Part shown: positions 13,501 to 27,000 of the stretch, piece after piece
Layout: the number at the start of each line of letters is the position of its first letter
Numbering within the stretch: the first letter of the stretch is position 1
DNA from: Marchantia polymorpha subsp. ruderalis
Lineage: Eukaryota; Streptophyta; Marchantiopsida; Marchantiales; Marchantiaceae
Direction: 5' to 3'
NCBI GenBank assembly: GCA_037833965.1
Contig: AP031351.1
Coordinates: forward strand, 8,444,501-8,508,500
DNA length: 64,000 bases
Translations under genes and position numbers: made by a program
Notes under the pieces: generated by a model
What the model saw: the letters and a program-made list of their open reading frames with translations, nothing else
What the model was told of the DNA's origin: nothing
Databases searched by the model: none

Positions 13501-16500
13501 TACTCCATTCTTTCACAACGGTGGTTGAAGATTATGATGTATTCTACTTTACGTAAGAATGCAAGGTACACATGCGAGAGCGGCGATCAGGTTCGGAGTA
13601 GTTGTATGTAAAGGCGTTTCGAGAAATACAAAATATTTATTGCATTTGTGTCAAAAACAATAAACATCCCCGTCTTGACCAGAACCTCTCTTTGATTGCA
13701 ATAATGGGCACGTTCGCAATAGACTAGAACCATCCTTTTTTCGACACAAGACTGGCGCATATCAATGTTCATTGTAAAATTTCGCTCCGGTTGAGGAGAA
13801 CTTAAAGTTGCATCTTCAATTGGTGTATCGAACCAGAAAATACAGCCAGTAAAATTCTCCCGTTTCCGAAGGACAAAGTTAAAGTGCCATGAAATTAGAG
13901 AAGAGTGAGAGTGGCGATAGCTAATGGAGCATGCATAATGGAGCTCGGTCAGCATAAACTCAGTAAAAAGTTTGATGTCCCACCGTAGAGTTAAGACGCT
14001 ACTGCTGAAACGGCTTAATGAATCGAATGCGAAGGATGGCCACGTTTTAACACTGCTGGATGTACCACGTAGACTCGACCTTGACCCAGTAAGGCTACGC
14101 ATGTGCTGCCGGCGGCCCTCGGAACGTAGGAATGCTTCAACACGTCGACCGCGAAGCGGAGGACCGGCAACTGCGCGGTTCGTTCGGTGGGAACCTGGAA
14201 GACCGGATCAAGGCCTCCGAGGATGACACCAACCGGGTAACATGGGCCTAGCTCCCAATACCCAACAGCCAGACTGCAAAGCCATGACGGTGCCGACAAA
14301 GCCTGCGGGGCCGAATGGAAGGAAGATCGAGCTCCTTCCCCTCATTGGCTGCGAGCGCCAGTGTAATTCTTCTGGATAATTATCCCCATCCATGTCTCGG
14401 CTCCGAGTCGACCAAGTATCCTTCGTACACAGACATATTCTATGAATAATCCCGGAGCTTGACATACTGCGCACAGGAGCTGCGGCTCTCTACTTCTGCA
14501 GCTCGGAGGTAAAATGGTCATGTGCTGAAGGGTGGGCACTAGTTCGCGTGAGAATATACTCCATTTATTAGACTGAACTCGAGAACCTTGTTACACACTG
14601 ACCTTACTTACCAACCTCGAGGCATTCGAAATTTTAATTTTTTACTAGCATTTATCTACGTATGTTCAGGTCGACGGTCAGATGGATCGTACCACTTTGG
14701 ATCAACCAAGGTTCATCCAAGCTCAAGCACTCTAATTTTTTTCCGATTTTTCCTCTCTAAAGTGTTGATATGTGTATTCAGGTGGACTGACGACCGAATT
14801 TTACATTCGACTGTCGATACGACATAATATGTCTTTGGATGCGTAACCTCTCACTGCTCCCCACTCCCGGAGAAAATAGTTGAATATTCGAACTCGCGGG
14901 GGCATCTCCTCAGGACGAGCTCGATTGGGCATTTCTCATCCTCATTGGCAGCCGGAAAACATTGGTGCTGATTCTGTTACGAGCCAGATACTGTTATTTG
15001 CAGATAATTAGCAATCGCAGCAAATTATTTGGCTATGCGATTGCAAACTTCAAGATGGGATTTCATTTGCTTCCGGGTGAGCGTAAATGGTTGAGGCAAA
15101 TAAAAGTCTCCAGATCATTAACTGCCTCAATTGACCCGACGCACTGATTACATAAGAGCAGAGATAAGCTACACCAAAACTATACGCTCAAGACCTTGAT
15201 GAACCCTTCAAACGATCATCTTCTAAAAAAAGATTTTCTCATTGACGATCATATTTTGATGGGCAACGATTTCAGTTTATTCCTTATAATATTAACCGAA
15301 TTAAGAGAAAGTGGAAAGTAGAAGCGGAAGTGAAATTTCAGTCCATCTTTCCTTCAGACTTTCAGACACGTGTTCAATGCTTGAACTTCACATTAAGTGT
15401 TTCAACTTCTTCCCAAAATCTGCAGTCTCGTGAAGGCCTCCCTTGGACATGATGTAATAGTACCATAATAATAATCCTCTCGGATCAAAAATAACTTTTG
15501 TAACTCCCACTTCTATTTCCCTTTTGCACTTTGTAGAAGTTGGGCAAACAGGCTGTGTCTGTCCGACCTCTCTCCCTCCACCCTCCTCATTTTTCGAGTT
15601 TTACAGTAAGCTCTGAAATGTCCGAGATGGATTCTGAATCCTTTTCTCCTCGATTTTTAGTCTCTTGTTGGCTTAGTGCGATGGTGAATGGCTTGAATGC
15701 TTCAAGGATTACCCTGTCTTGAAGTCTTCTTGGACTTAACATGAATTCATCAGCCCTCTACAAATTATCATCTTTCGACTACGTTCATCTAGCGTGCCTG
15801 GTGAGTAAAGTGTCATAAATACAGTCAGTCTGATTGAGAAGAGGTGGACTGACCAGGAATTTCCCCAGTAATCGGAAGAAATTTGTGACATGAAACCAGG
15901 CGGTAATTCGACTGAGTGGTGAGTCGACCGGAATCGATTCAAAACAACCACAGACGGAGTCGTTGTCTGTCCCTTGGAAAACCAAGAATATTTGATCCAA
16001 AGGAGTCGTCAGGGAGGGAGACAGACATGGTGCATCCTCAGCAAAACACGTGTCAATCCAGCACCCAATGAAGTAAAAGATCCACCTTGCCTTCGAAGAG
16101 TATCTTGTTGTGTGCATGACATGGAGCCAGATAGAATATATTCTCATTCTCAGGTAGGGTGGTGAGCAAAACAACACTACGGCTGGTATGCGATGAAGGT
16201 ACTGGACTCAATGGCTTGATCAAATGACAAACTTAGGTTCCTGCTGAGCAGCAGACATGTCTTGTCAGCGGATGGACATTTCTACGTCCACATGCGCTTG
16301 GAAAGAACGACAAATAAGCGATTGCGCACGGAAGCGAACGAGGATCTGATGAACAAATAGAGACGCAGAATCGATACATGTGGTTCGTGGGGCATATACT
16401 GTAGTCCCGATGAGATTCGTGGATGATAATCCCTTTAGGCGATCTGAGCTCTCAGACATGTGGGCCCAGGCCACCGATGGCCTGACAGACGAGCGCAAGA

Positions 16501-17030
16501 AGAGGTGGCCCAAACGTCCTTCACATGATCGAGCACCCAATCAGATGTTCCTCGTGCGGCGTCGTCCGCGATATCTGTAATCGGCGCTGCCCATTGGCCT
16601 TGTGGATCTCATTAGCCTATCTTTGACAATCACATTGCGGATTCTAGAGCTCTTCATGGTGAAGTTCTCAAAGCTTTCCCTCACCTGTGCGCCGGCCATT
16701 CCCTGTCCTCGTGGTGACACGTATAAGAAGTGGACGAAGAGGTCTTCTTCGTACCTTTTGACGTCATTCTCCCGTCTCAGCAGCAGCTCCCGAAGCCTGA
16801 TCCGATATTTAGATTATCAAAATAAATCCATTGGACAATAGTATTGTAAAATTGTATGCTCTGGTGATACGAACATGCCTACCAACAGTATGTTTATGCG
16901 GGGGCTTCTTCGGTTGACGACACAATGATTTCAATCATACTCCTTAGCAGTACATACTAGTCTAAAGACCGGGTCATACGTAAACCTATATGAGAAGTGT
17001 TGGTCTATTCCCGGGTAAGAGTTAGCGATC
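13501..17030. other. Intergenic region, no gene recognised
   Basis: Open frames are short (up to 171 codons at 13587-14102 on the minus strand) and show no domain or conserved motif I recognise. Composition is mixed, with GC-richer patches near 14050-14350 and 16390-16750. It could hold a non-coding transcript or decayed repeats; I can support neither. Confidence 0.4.
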
Positions 17031-17034
17031 CAAA

Positions 17035-19600
17035 AACACCATGTTTGGTTTGCGTTTTTAGGGAAATGAAGTTTAAATTATCTAAATATGTTTAATCTAG
17101 TCTGTAAAAAAAATTTTAATCTAATTTGGTTTAAAATTTTTGATTTTTGCCACAAAAAATTTAATCTAAACTAATTCAGTCTACTAAAAATCAATTTACA
17201 TTAATATAATCACATAAAAAGTTTTATTAAGTTAATCTTCAATATAAATTTTCTACTAAAAAATTATCAATACTTGAATTGTTATATGAACAAGAATTAT
17301 CTTGATTGCATGATTACATCCAATCCAAAATTAGATTATCTTTTGCAAAACAAATCTTTCTCTTCACTCAAAATTGAAAAACCACACTCTACCTTACTAT
17401 TTTCTAGTATCAACATTGCAACTACACCACAATATTAAATCAGATTTGAAAATCAAATATCAAATGAAAACTAGCCATACTTGAAATGTTGGAAAACAGA
17501 GCAACAACTTTTTTAATCACTCAATTACATATACGAACATAGATTAGAACTTTGTGCTCATAAGCTATGATATCTCTTTTGTTTCAATAAAAAAACATGT
17601 TGCCAAATCTTTGAGATGAAATCTGCTGCAGATAGCTTGATGAACTCTTGTGGTAACATTTGAAAAATAGAACCAAAATCAATCATAACATTGTTGTTTC
17701 AATCTTGATAAGTACAAAATTCATGAATCCGATAGGACAATGACATATTGAATATCATTAAGATCATTATAAGTGACCTCATTTAATAAGATTTCAATCC
17801 AAGAAACCAGACTAATGAAAAAATTTTGAACACTTGACAAAGCTAATGTATAATAATCAATTATGACGTGAGTGGATAGATCAATATTTGCAATTAATTC
17901 TGCATTGATCGATACAATCACTCTAACGTTAACAACAAAAGTTGCGACAAGATTATCTAAGGCATTTTGCTACTGAAATACAAGATAAGTAAACTGTTGA
18001 ATAGCACAAAAAGTGAAAGTTGCTTGGTGAAATGATACATTGAAAGAAGTGCAATCCACAAAAATTGAGGTGGAGCAAAAGCTGGCTATTTTGACTTGAT
18101 ATAAACAAGCAACTGTGTTCGATAAATTTTGAACTGAGTAATGATTTTTTCTGTGCAAAGTCAACAATTAACAACACGAGAGCATGTGGTTTGTATTTTT
18201 GCGATCAAATTTTGCTACCGTGTCAGATGAGCAATAAATCCAATCCTCATTGAAAAAAAATCATTTTATGACATTGTTCGTTATTTACTTCATAACAAGA
18301 TCTAGTTGATGCGCTTTGCATCAAATTCAAATCAAAAAACAATCCTTGTGCATCACGTCGGCAAGGCGAGTAACAATCTCAGTATCACGTATTGTCATAT
18401 TGCGAGCTCCGTCAGTCATCAAATGAGTAAGACAAATTGTCTAATCATGACATATCATTGTCAAAAATTTGCTCATCATTGTGAACATGACATCACTTGT
18501 GTGACGATCAAACATCATAAGTGCACAACAATGCAAGTTAATTGTTGAATAATAGTTGCAAATGAAGATCCGGAAGCATATATCAAAAAATGAAATGCTT
18601 TGATATGTTGCCCAGGTAAGTGCTAATGAAAATGCCCACGAACGTTGAAAGAGTTTGGCAACTTTTGCACATTGATAGCATACATAATCCAAACAAAGTT
18701 ACTAATTTTGTGACGAGAACAATAACGTAAAGCAAGATTGTCCAAAACTTCATATCTTCAATCGTTAAGATTGAATGTCATACGAAAAGATTTCATGTAG
18801 GACGCGTAACGCATAACGAGGCAAAACTATGTTGTTTAGGTCTTGGATTTTGTCGCTAAGTAAAAATATCCTATAACAAAATTCTTAGATTCAACGCAAT
18901 GGAATATTGATAATGCGCGTTCTTTTGACTTGGTTGTTGTTTGTCAACATTGCATTAGTTCGATACCATTTTCATCCATACTGTCAAACAAATGTTTCTT
19001 TTCTCCTTCATATTCTATATCACTTTCTTCTTAATCTTCAAAATTAAACATTATATTTTTGACAATGATATCCATAATATTTTGTTTAATTTCATATACA
19101 ATATCTCTTTCATCTTCCAAAGAAGACAGAAAATTGGCATTGAATGTATTTTTAAATTCAATTGGCCCATCATCAAAAATTAAATACGATCTAAAGATAA
19201 TTCTAAGGTCTAATATATTGTTTGTTGTCTATTGGGTATAAGGATGTTGTATGTTGCTCAATATTATTGTAACGAAGGAGAATTTCCATGTTTAAAGAAA
19301 AGATGCCGTTTTGTGATTTGAATTTGTTTTTTCCTTCAGACCATATGCAAAATCAACATTGCACATTCATCACTTTCAACGATATATTGAAATTATCCCA
19401 AACCACAACTTTCAATTCAAATTTATCTTCATGATTTTTCATATACAAACAAAAGTTTTTTTGTCATTGTAAAAAACAATTTAGTTCAAACGACTGTTGA
19501 ATTACATCACACCGTCAACTTGGAGTTCTCACTTGTAACCTACACCATTTCATCAACACCAAACAATTAGATTATACAATTTTCAAAGAAATTAAAGGAA
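17035..19600 (-). mobile_element. Decayed hAT-like DNA transposon (transposase remnant)
   Basis: The stretch is strongly AT-rich. Read on the minus strand it keeps blocks of a hAT-superfamily transposase. TDGARNM is encoded at 18396-18416, followed by a block ending VTRLADVMH, then AHQLDLVM at about 18291-18320. Upstream at 18441-18692 lies a block with WAFSLAL and DRHTSDVMF. This order (WxFSxAL, RHTxxxxF, TDGARxMTxR, AHQLDLV) is what I remember for a hAT-like transposase group seen in mosses and oomycetes. Stop codons interrupt the frame, including between the RHT block and the TDGARNM block, so the gene is a pseudogene. A GTTTGGTTTGC-like stretch near 17043 resembles plant DNA-transposon ends, but I found no convincing partner terminus. 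Boundaries are approximate. Confidence 0.6.
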
Positions 19601-21282
19601 ACAAATATTAACAATACATCTTTAGTAAATGTAGCAATGACAAACTTTCTCCTTTTAACTTGTAAAAAAGTTCCTCCGTGCCCTGCAAAGGCAAGGAAGT
19701 CTTCGGATTCATAGGCACAGAGTGCGCGGAGAGCATGTTTGGGTGAAAGGTCGAATCTCGTCGGGTTATATTGCCCTATGATTTTCTATATAATTGACTT
19801 CTTTCTCGGCCATTTCAGCTAAGACGTTGGATTGATAAGTTTTTGGACCAGTATGGTCTATTCCTCATGTCTGATGAACTTTGGCTCCAAGAAACTGCCA
19901 AACAAGTGCTTCTTAAGAATTTTCTCTTATGGTCAAAGCCATCATTTGGCTGAGAGAGAAGGTGCGCAACACTTGACCAGAAGAAGAGGAGTTGTAGAAA
20001 GAAGGGTCGAGTTTCCAAAGTACTAAGAGGTCGGAAATGGCTTTACCATTTTCACACACGAAGACAATTCTAGAAATGATTGAGAAAAGAATGCATCTAG
20101 TGTCTTTTCTTTTCAGCAAAGCTTTTATTTGCTTTGCAAAAGATCCGACTCAACCCTAAGGGAAGAAGAGTACTTTGTCATAGGTCAAAAATTGTAAAGT
20201 TGGTAAAAAACGCAAAGAAAATATTTTTTTAGTGATTAGCTAAAGGTACGCAAGCAGCCTACTCTTTTCATTACTTATGTCCTGAGTAGACATGTGAACA
20301 AAATTTTTGTACATTGTACGAGAGAAAGCAGCTTAATTTTAATGAATTTTGTGACAATATTAAAAAATAGAAAAATAAAAAATGCAAACAAATTCAAAAA
20401 ACCATTTCTGAAAAACAAATAGATTTATATATAAAATTCCTTTATATATCATTCTAGGTACTAATACCATGTGATTGATTAACAAATTGACAACTAAAAA
20501 CATAAAGTAATAAAATAAGACCCATATGTAGCTAGATTTGAACTAGAAGAAAAAATATTTCTTTGCTCAAAATACATAGAAATAGGAAAAAGACCTCCTC
20601 TTGAAATTAAACCAACTTGTCTGATTGAAAATCAGGGCAGTTTGTTTTGCATTGATGTCCACAAACTTTCCGTTGTGGACGTTAGACAAGAAATCTTGCA
20701 TGATATTTTGAATTTATTTCCTCCTGATTTTCTACACACGTTAAAATGACATCTATTGATCAAATTCTAGGAGAAATTAATAGCAGAGCAACAACAATTC
20801 AGATGAAGTGTGCGACTCTCAGCTTCTCCCGTAGAAGCCAAGAAAAGCACACAAAAAGACTCTACTTTAACTTCATAGATTAAAATGCACACCCTCAATT
20901 TTCTATACTGCATCCGCTTTATTTATGTTATGAACAATTTTACGTTCGATCCAACTAGCTCAATTGCAAGGCACAAGTCTTCATGAACATTGAATCATAT
21001 TTCAAAATTAAAGAGAATTTGCAAACGCTAACGAATTGCAATACCAAAGCTCAGATTGCTTCTATCAACTTTCTACGGGGATGATGATAGTAGATTTCAC
21101 GTTCGTGCGAGTAAGTGATTTCCACAAACATGACTTACATGATGGCACACAGTAACAATAAGAGATCCAAATGCATCTAGATTTGAACCAGAAGAAAAGA
21201 ATTCACTTTCCCCAACATACATAGAATTAGAAAGAAAAGAAGAATTGAACTCATCACGACTTGAGTCGATTGATTCATCCTC
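19601..21282. other. AT-rich repeat-derived region
   Basis: No host gene is visible. Two diverged direct copies of a block of about 75 bp lie at 20518-20592 and 21169-21243 (shared core tctagatttgaac-agaagaaaa). This suggests remains of an older transposon. Nothing else could be assigned. Confidence 0.4.
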
Positions 21283-23440
21283 TGTAACCATCTTTAGTTA
21301 GTTAGAACTAAAGTAGAGATTACTCAAAATGTTTATATAGTTATTTTAGCGTACATCAGTCATAATTGCCACATCAGCGATCCGCGTGCTTGATAGGTAG
21401 AGAGCTGCGCTTGGCCTAGTAAACCAAAAACCTAGTGTGTTAGTTGACAGCGCCACATCAATAATTCGCGTACTTGTTGGATAAATATTGAGTGTGTTAG
21501 TTGACAACGTCACGTCAGCAATTCGCGTACTTGTTAGATAGATATCGAGTGTTTTACTTAGTGTGTTAGTTGGAAGCGTCTTGTCAGCAATCTGTGTGCT
21601 TGTTAGGGTTATACGCCACGTTAACCATCCATTAGGATTGAAATGTATAATGGAGATAATATATTATCTCCTTGAATTTGTTGATAAGAGCTATATAAAT
21701 AACAGGAGAACCATTATTGGCATATCTCATCTTCAGAGTTTATGTTCTCATGTTCGAGTGAACTTTTCTCTAAATCTTAGTGTTACAATGATACAAGAGC
21801 AATCTTGCTCTTTACTTGAGTGTGGATTATCCCTCATGGAATAGCAAGTGAATGATGATGGAGTGCAATTTTTGAGAGTGTATAGAAACTAGGAGAATTC
21901 ATTGATCTGCATGTAGAGAAAAGTGAAAAGGAAAAAATTATGGATTTGCAAATATGGATGAACTTGACATGAATTCCATACTGCAATGGCTGATTGCTAA
22001 GTTATTCAATATTCACCTTTGTTGTACGGAGAAACATAATTTTTTGATGTACATTGTGGCTTGTTGGGGTGCAGATTTCAAGACCAGAGTGATGGAGTCG
22101 AGAGTGTCACTCATTCTTCCAATAGTTAGTTATGGAGAAACTTGAGATTGTACCATATACATTGTATACTCATTTTTTCATGAATTTGAATTGCAAATCA
22201 ACCGCCCCGGTTCAATTCAACATCTTTGTAAAAATTAGAACATTATACCTCCTAAAGAGATTGTGGAGAAATTTTCTTGTGAAAAATTAGATGGAATATT
22301 ATTTTAAAATTGTGATAGAATCACTTATACCTTTTGTGACTCCTTTGTTGAAAAATAAGATAGTGATTATACTCACTTTGTATTGGAATGAGTGTGAAAG
22401 AGCATTGGGACATTAATCGATATGAGTGATGTTCTTAACGTAATCATGACGGAGATGAAAAGGTTGAGAAAACAATAGTAGATGAACATATCAAACAACA
22501 AACTAACCATATAGGATAAAATCTTTGCATTGGAGAGTGAGAAAGTAGAGAGAGAAAAAACTGAAGAGATAGAAAATGAACCTCAAGTTCAAGCTCTCCA
22601 AGTTCAACCAAAACCAAATTCTACTTATGCAGCAAAGTCAAATATTAGACGTATTTAAGAGATTGAAGATCAAATAAATTTTTTGCTTCGAATTGGAAAA
22701 TCTTGTAAGTGAAAGCTTACAAAGGAAGTAGAGCGATGGAAATTTTAGAGAGATAGATAACAAAGATGAATATTCACTTATCTCATCTTCATGTTTCTGT
22801 CTATACTACATGAAGGTTCATGAAATCTTATCTTATGTATAAGACTTTCACATGGTACACAACATGGGAGAGAATCTTTTCAGAAAGAGATGTTACCATT
22901 ACGTGGAATGAAATGTATGAAGTACTTCTGCAAATTTTTCAAGCAATGAATTATCTTAAAACTGCAAGAATGAAGTTGTAGGATTTAAAGCAGAAAGAAG
23001 ATATTCATGAATACATTGAACAATTTTGTGATCTTCAAGTATCTATCATGGATATGAGTAGAGCAGAAGTCTTAGACGTATTGAAACGAGTCTTGAATGA
23101 TCAAATTTGAAAGGAGGTCAAGTCATGACCTCCTTTCAAATTGCTTCAAATTTCAAAATGCTTCAAATTTCAATCGCAATTGCTCAACAAATTTTGAGTG
23201 CTTGTGGTGTCACACATGATGAATTAATAAGCCATTTTTGAGATCCATGTGGCCCAACATTGATGAAGTTGGAAAACCTTTGACGTAGAGAAGGTTTTGC
23301 ATCAAGAAGAGTACCACTTAAAAGATTTGGAGGTGAGATTTGACGACCAAAAGTTCCAAATTGCAAGAAGGTTATGCAAATAATGAAATGGTTTGAGTAG
23401 GACCGGCAGTTCTGTAACCTCAGGCTAATTCTCACTGAAG
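21283..23440 (+). mobile_element. Old Ty3/gypsy fragment: LTR plus partial gag
   Basis: Positions 21283-21787 form a diverged LTR of the same family as the young element at 23623-29672, in the opposite orientation. It starts tgtaacc and ends gttaca, with a decayed primer-binding-like site after it. Gag-related sequence follows to about 23440, where homology stops near the start of the zinc-knuckle region. The copy is broken, with many interruptions, and is clearly older than its neighbour. Confidence 0.75.
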
Positions 23441-23622
23441 TTTACCTCAAATGACTTTGCGGTAGTTCATCATGATTCTATAAGACTAAGATTGTACCTC
23501 ATGCCCATGTCCCAAACATCCTCTCACACAATACTTCAATTTATCACTCCAAGATTTCAATAACTGTTCCTTCTGACAGATAGACAACACACTTGCTCTG
23601 TTCATCTCTCCAACGAGCGTTG

Positions 23623-24042
23623 TGTAACACTAGGGTTTAGAGAGAAGTTCACTCGAAGATAGAAACGTAAACTCTGAAGATGAGAGATACCAACAATGGT
23701 TCTACTCTCCCTTATATAGCTCTCACCAACAAGTACAAGGTGATAAGATCTAATTCCCACCATCCATCCCACTCCCAGTGGATGGATGACGTGGCGGATA
23801 ACCCTAACAAGCACACGGATTGCTGACGTGGCGCACCCAACTAACACACTAACTAACACACTCAATCCTTACCTACAAGCACACGGATTGCTGACGTGGC
23901 ACTGTCAACTAACACATCCACTCTGTACCTACCAAGTGTGCGGATCGCTGACGTGGCAGCTATGACTAGTGCACACTAAAGTATCTACATCAATATTCAG
24001 AGTAACATCTACTTTAGTTCTAACTAACTAAAGATGGTTACA
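23623..24042 (-). repeat. 3' LTR of the young gypsy element
   Basis: 420 bp, tgtaac at one end and gttaca at the other. On the minus strand it carries a TATA-like box (+ strand cttatatagc at 23711-23720) and four copies of TGACGTGGC read on the plus strand, at 23787, 23824, 23892 and 23949. It is about 98.8% identical to the LTR at 29253-29672. Confidence 0.95.
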
Positions 24043-27000
24043 ATCCTCCCTCCTTTTAAGATGCAACGTCCTCGTTGCACATACGTTCAAACTCTTGAAC
24101 TATCAAAGGTGCATTTGCTAAATTTTTAGTTGATTCATACGATGGATAGCCTTTCCATTGAATCAAATACTTTACTTTGGGATATTTATGACCTCGAATA
24201 CGTTTCTTGAGTATCTTTTCTACCTTAAACTCCTCATGATCTGCTATCAAGGTTGGAAGAGGAGGTGGTGCTGGTTGGTTGGTGAATTGTTTTGGTCGTG
24301 GTACATGTTTTCGCAATCGTGACACATGAAATACTGGATGTATTTTCATATGTAACGGAAGTTCCAACTCGTATGACACTTCACCAACACGCTTCAAAAC
24401 CAAAAATGGACCAATGAACCTAGGGTTTAACTTTGGTGTTCCTACAAGAGACAAATTCGTTGTAGATAACCAAACATGATCTCCAACCTCAAAAATCACT
24501 TCTCTACGATGAGCATCGGCATGCTGCTTTTGCCGATTTTGAGCTATCACCAACTTCTCCTTCGCCTGATGTAGTCCTCGGTGAATATGCTCCACGAATT
24601 CGTTGACTGCTGCAACTTTGGTCGAAAACTCCTCTCCTTTGGGAAGTCTCATCAAACTTGAAGGAGTTATAGGATGAGCTCCATACATAAGAAAAAATGG
24701 AGACACTTTTGTGGATGCATTAACAGAATTGTTATATGCAAATTCCACAAGTGGCAAAAGGTTGTCCCACTCTTCTTGCTCTTCTAATGTGAATGCTCGT
24801 AGCATATCCTCTATGATTCTATTTGCCCTCTCAGTTTGTCCATCAGTTTGAGTGTGATAGGCCGTTGACATTGCTAGTTTTGTTTTGAAAAAACTAAACA
24901 AAGTTTTCCAAAATAAACTAGTGAAGTGAGTACCTCTATCCGTGATTAACACTTTGCTTAAGCCATGATTCACAAAAACTGCATCTAGATACAATTGAGC
25001 TAGTTGTGGAGCTGTTACTGTTTTTGTGGTTAGCCTGATGTGAATCATCTTGCTCAATTTGTCCACAAAAACCACCACTAAATCATGTCCTAACGAAGTC
25101 CTTGGTAACTCACATACAAGATCCATGGTGACATGTTCCCACCGCTGTTCGCGAATAGGAATAGGTTGTAATAAACCCGCTGGTTTTTGATTACTTGCCT
25201 TGTTTTGTTGACAAGCAACACAACTTCAAACATAAGACTCCGCATCCTCACGTATTTTGGGCCAATAGTACACTCGTTGTATACTCTCCACGGTTTTCTC
25301 CACTCCCACATGACCTGCAATGGCTGTATCATGACTTTCTGCCAAAATCATTGTGCGCAAATCGTGATCTTGTGAAATCCATATACGCTGATTGTAAAAC
25401 GTCAAACCTCAAGATTTCTCTGCCTTTCCAGTTTGTAGTGCCCGAGTAATCTCTTCATCCTCCTTTGTGGCTTGTGACATCTTGCTCCACCAATCCGCCT
25501 GAATTTTCACTTCTGCAACATGATTCAAACAAGGCATGCGTGTGAGAGCATGTGCAAGTTGCTTCTTTCCCTCCACGTACACAATCTTCATGTTGAAGCG
25601 TTGACGCCACTCTGCCCATCGAATTTGTCGTTTGGACAGATCCTTCTGAGTTTCCAAATAAACCAAGGGTTTATGATCAGTCTCCACCACAAACTCCTTA
25701 TCACCCAAGTAATGCTTCCAATGTTTGGTTGCCAACACGATGGCTAACTCCTCCCGTTCTGTCGTGTGATAATTTTGTTCCGCCGCCATCAACTTTCGAG
25801 AATAGAAAGCAACTGGATGCCATCCATCCTCCCATTCTTGTTGAAGTATGCCACCTACTGTTGTACCTGATGCGTCAGTGGCCAACTTGATAGAACGGTT
25901 AGGATCATACCACTTGAGAATATGTGCGTGTAACAAAGCATCTTTCAATGCTTGAAAAGCTAACTCTTGAGTTGTTCCCCATCTCCACTTTTGACCTTTC
26001 CCTAACATGGAAGTCAAGGCCTGAGCTAGTCGAGCAAAAACTTTCACAAATCTACGATAGAATCCAATGAGCCCTAGAAAACTCTTCAATTGAGTTTGAT
26101 CCTCTGGTGCTATCCATTTCTGAATGGCATCTATCTTCTCACTCATCACTTGGATTCGTGTAGCTGTAACTCTATGACCCAAGTAATCTACTTCTGACTT
26201 GCCAAATTCACATTTTGAAGCTTTGGCATACAATTGATTGTCTCTTAAAACTTGAAGTGCCTCTCGTAAATGACTTCTATGATCACTCAAAGTTTTGCTA
26301 TACACCAATATATCATCTAGAAAAACAATGATAGATTTATCTAGATAAGGGCGAAAGATATCGTTCATCAATCCCATGAATGTAGCTGGTGCATTAGTGA
26401 GACCAAAAGGCATCACCAGATACTCAAAGTGTCCATACCTAGTACGAAAAGCTGTCTTGTGAATATCTTCATCTGCAATTCGAATTTGATTGTATCCGCT
26501 TCTCAAATCTAGCTTGGTGAAGTACTTCGCTCCTTGAAGTTGATCAAACAAATCATCCATACGAGGTAATGGATATTTGTTTTTCACCGTTTGCTGATTC
26601 AACCCGCGATAATCGATACATAGTCTCATGGATCCATCCTTCTTCTTCACAAAGAGTACTGGAGCTCCATAAGGTGAAACACTTGGTTGAATGAATCCCT
26701 TGCTCAACATCTCCTCAACTTGAGCTTTGCATTCTTCCAATTCGTTTGGAGCCAAACGATATGGAGCTTTGCAAGTTGGTGTACTTCCAGGTATCACCTC
26801 AATCTTGTGATCTACTCGCCTCTTTGGTGGTAATCCTGCAGGTAGATCATCTGGAAAAACATCTTTATACTCCATAAAAATGTCGTTCAAGGACTCCGGG
26901 ACGTAAGGTTTGTCCGTGGACCCAATATCTCTTATAAGTCCAAGGAAACATACATCATCTCTAGAAATGGATGTTGTACCCATCACAAAAAGGGGTAAAT

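Noticed and set aside
13587-14102. 171-codon minus-strand frame
   Set aside because: No domain, no codon pattern like the neighbouring genes, no splice partners seen.
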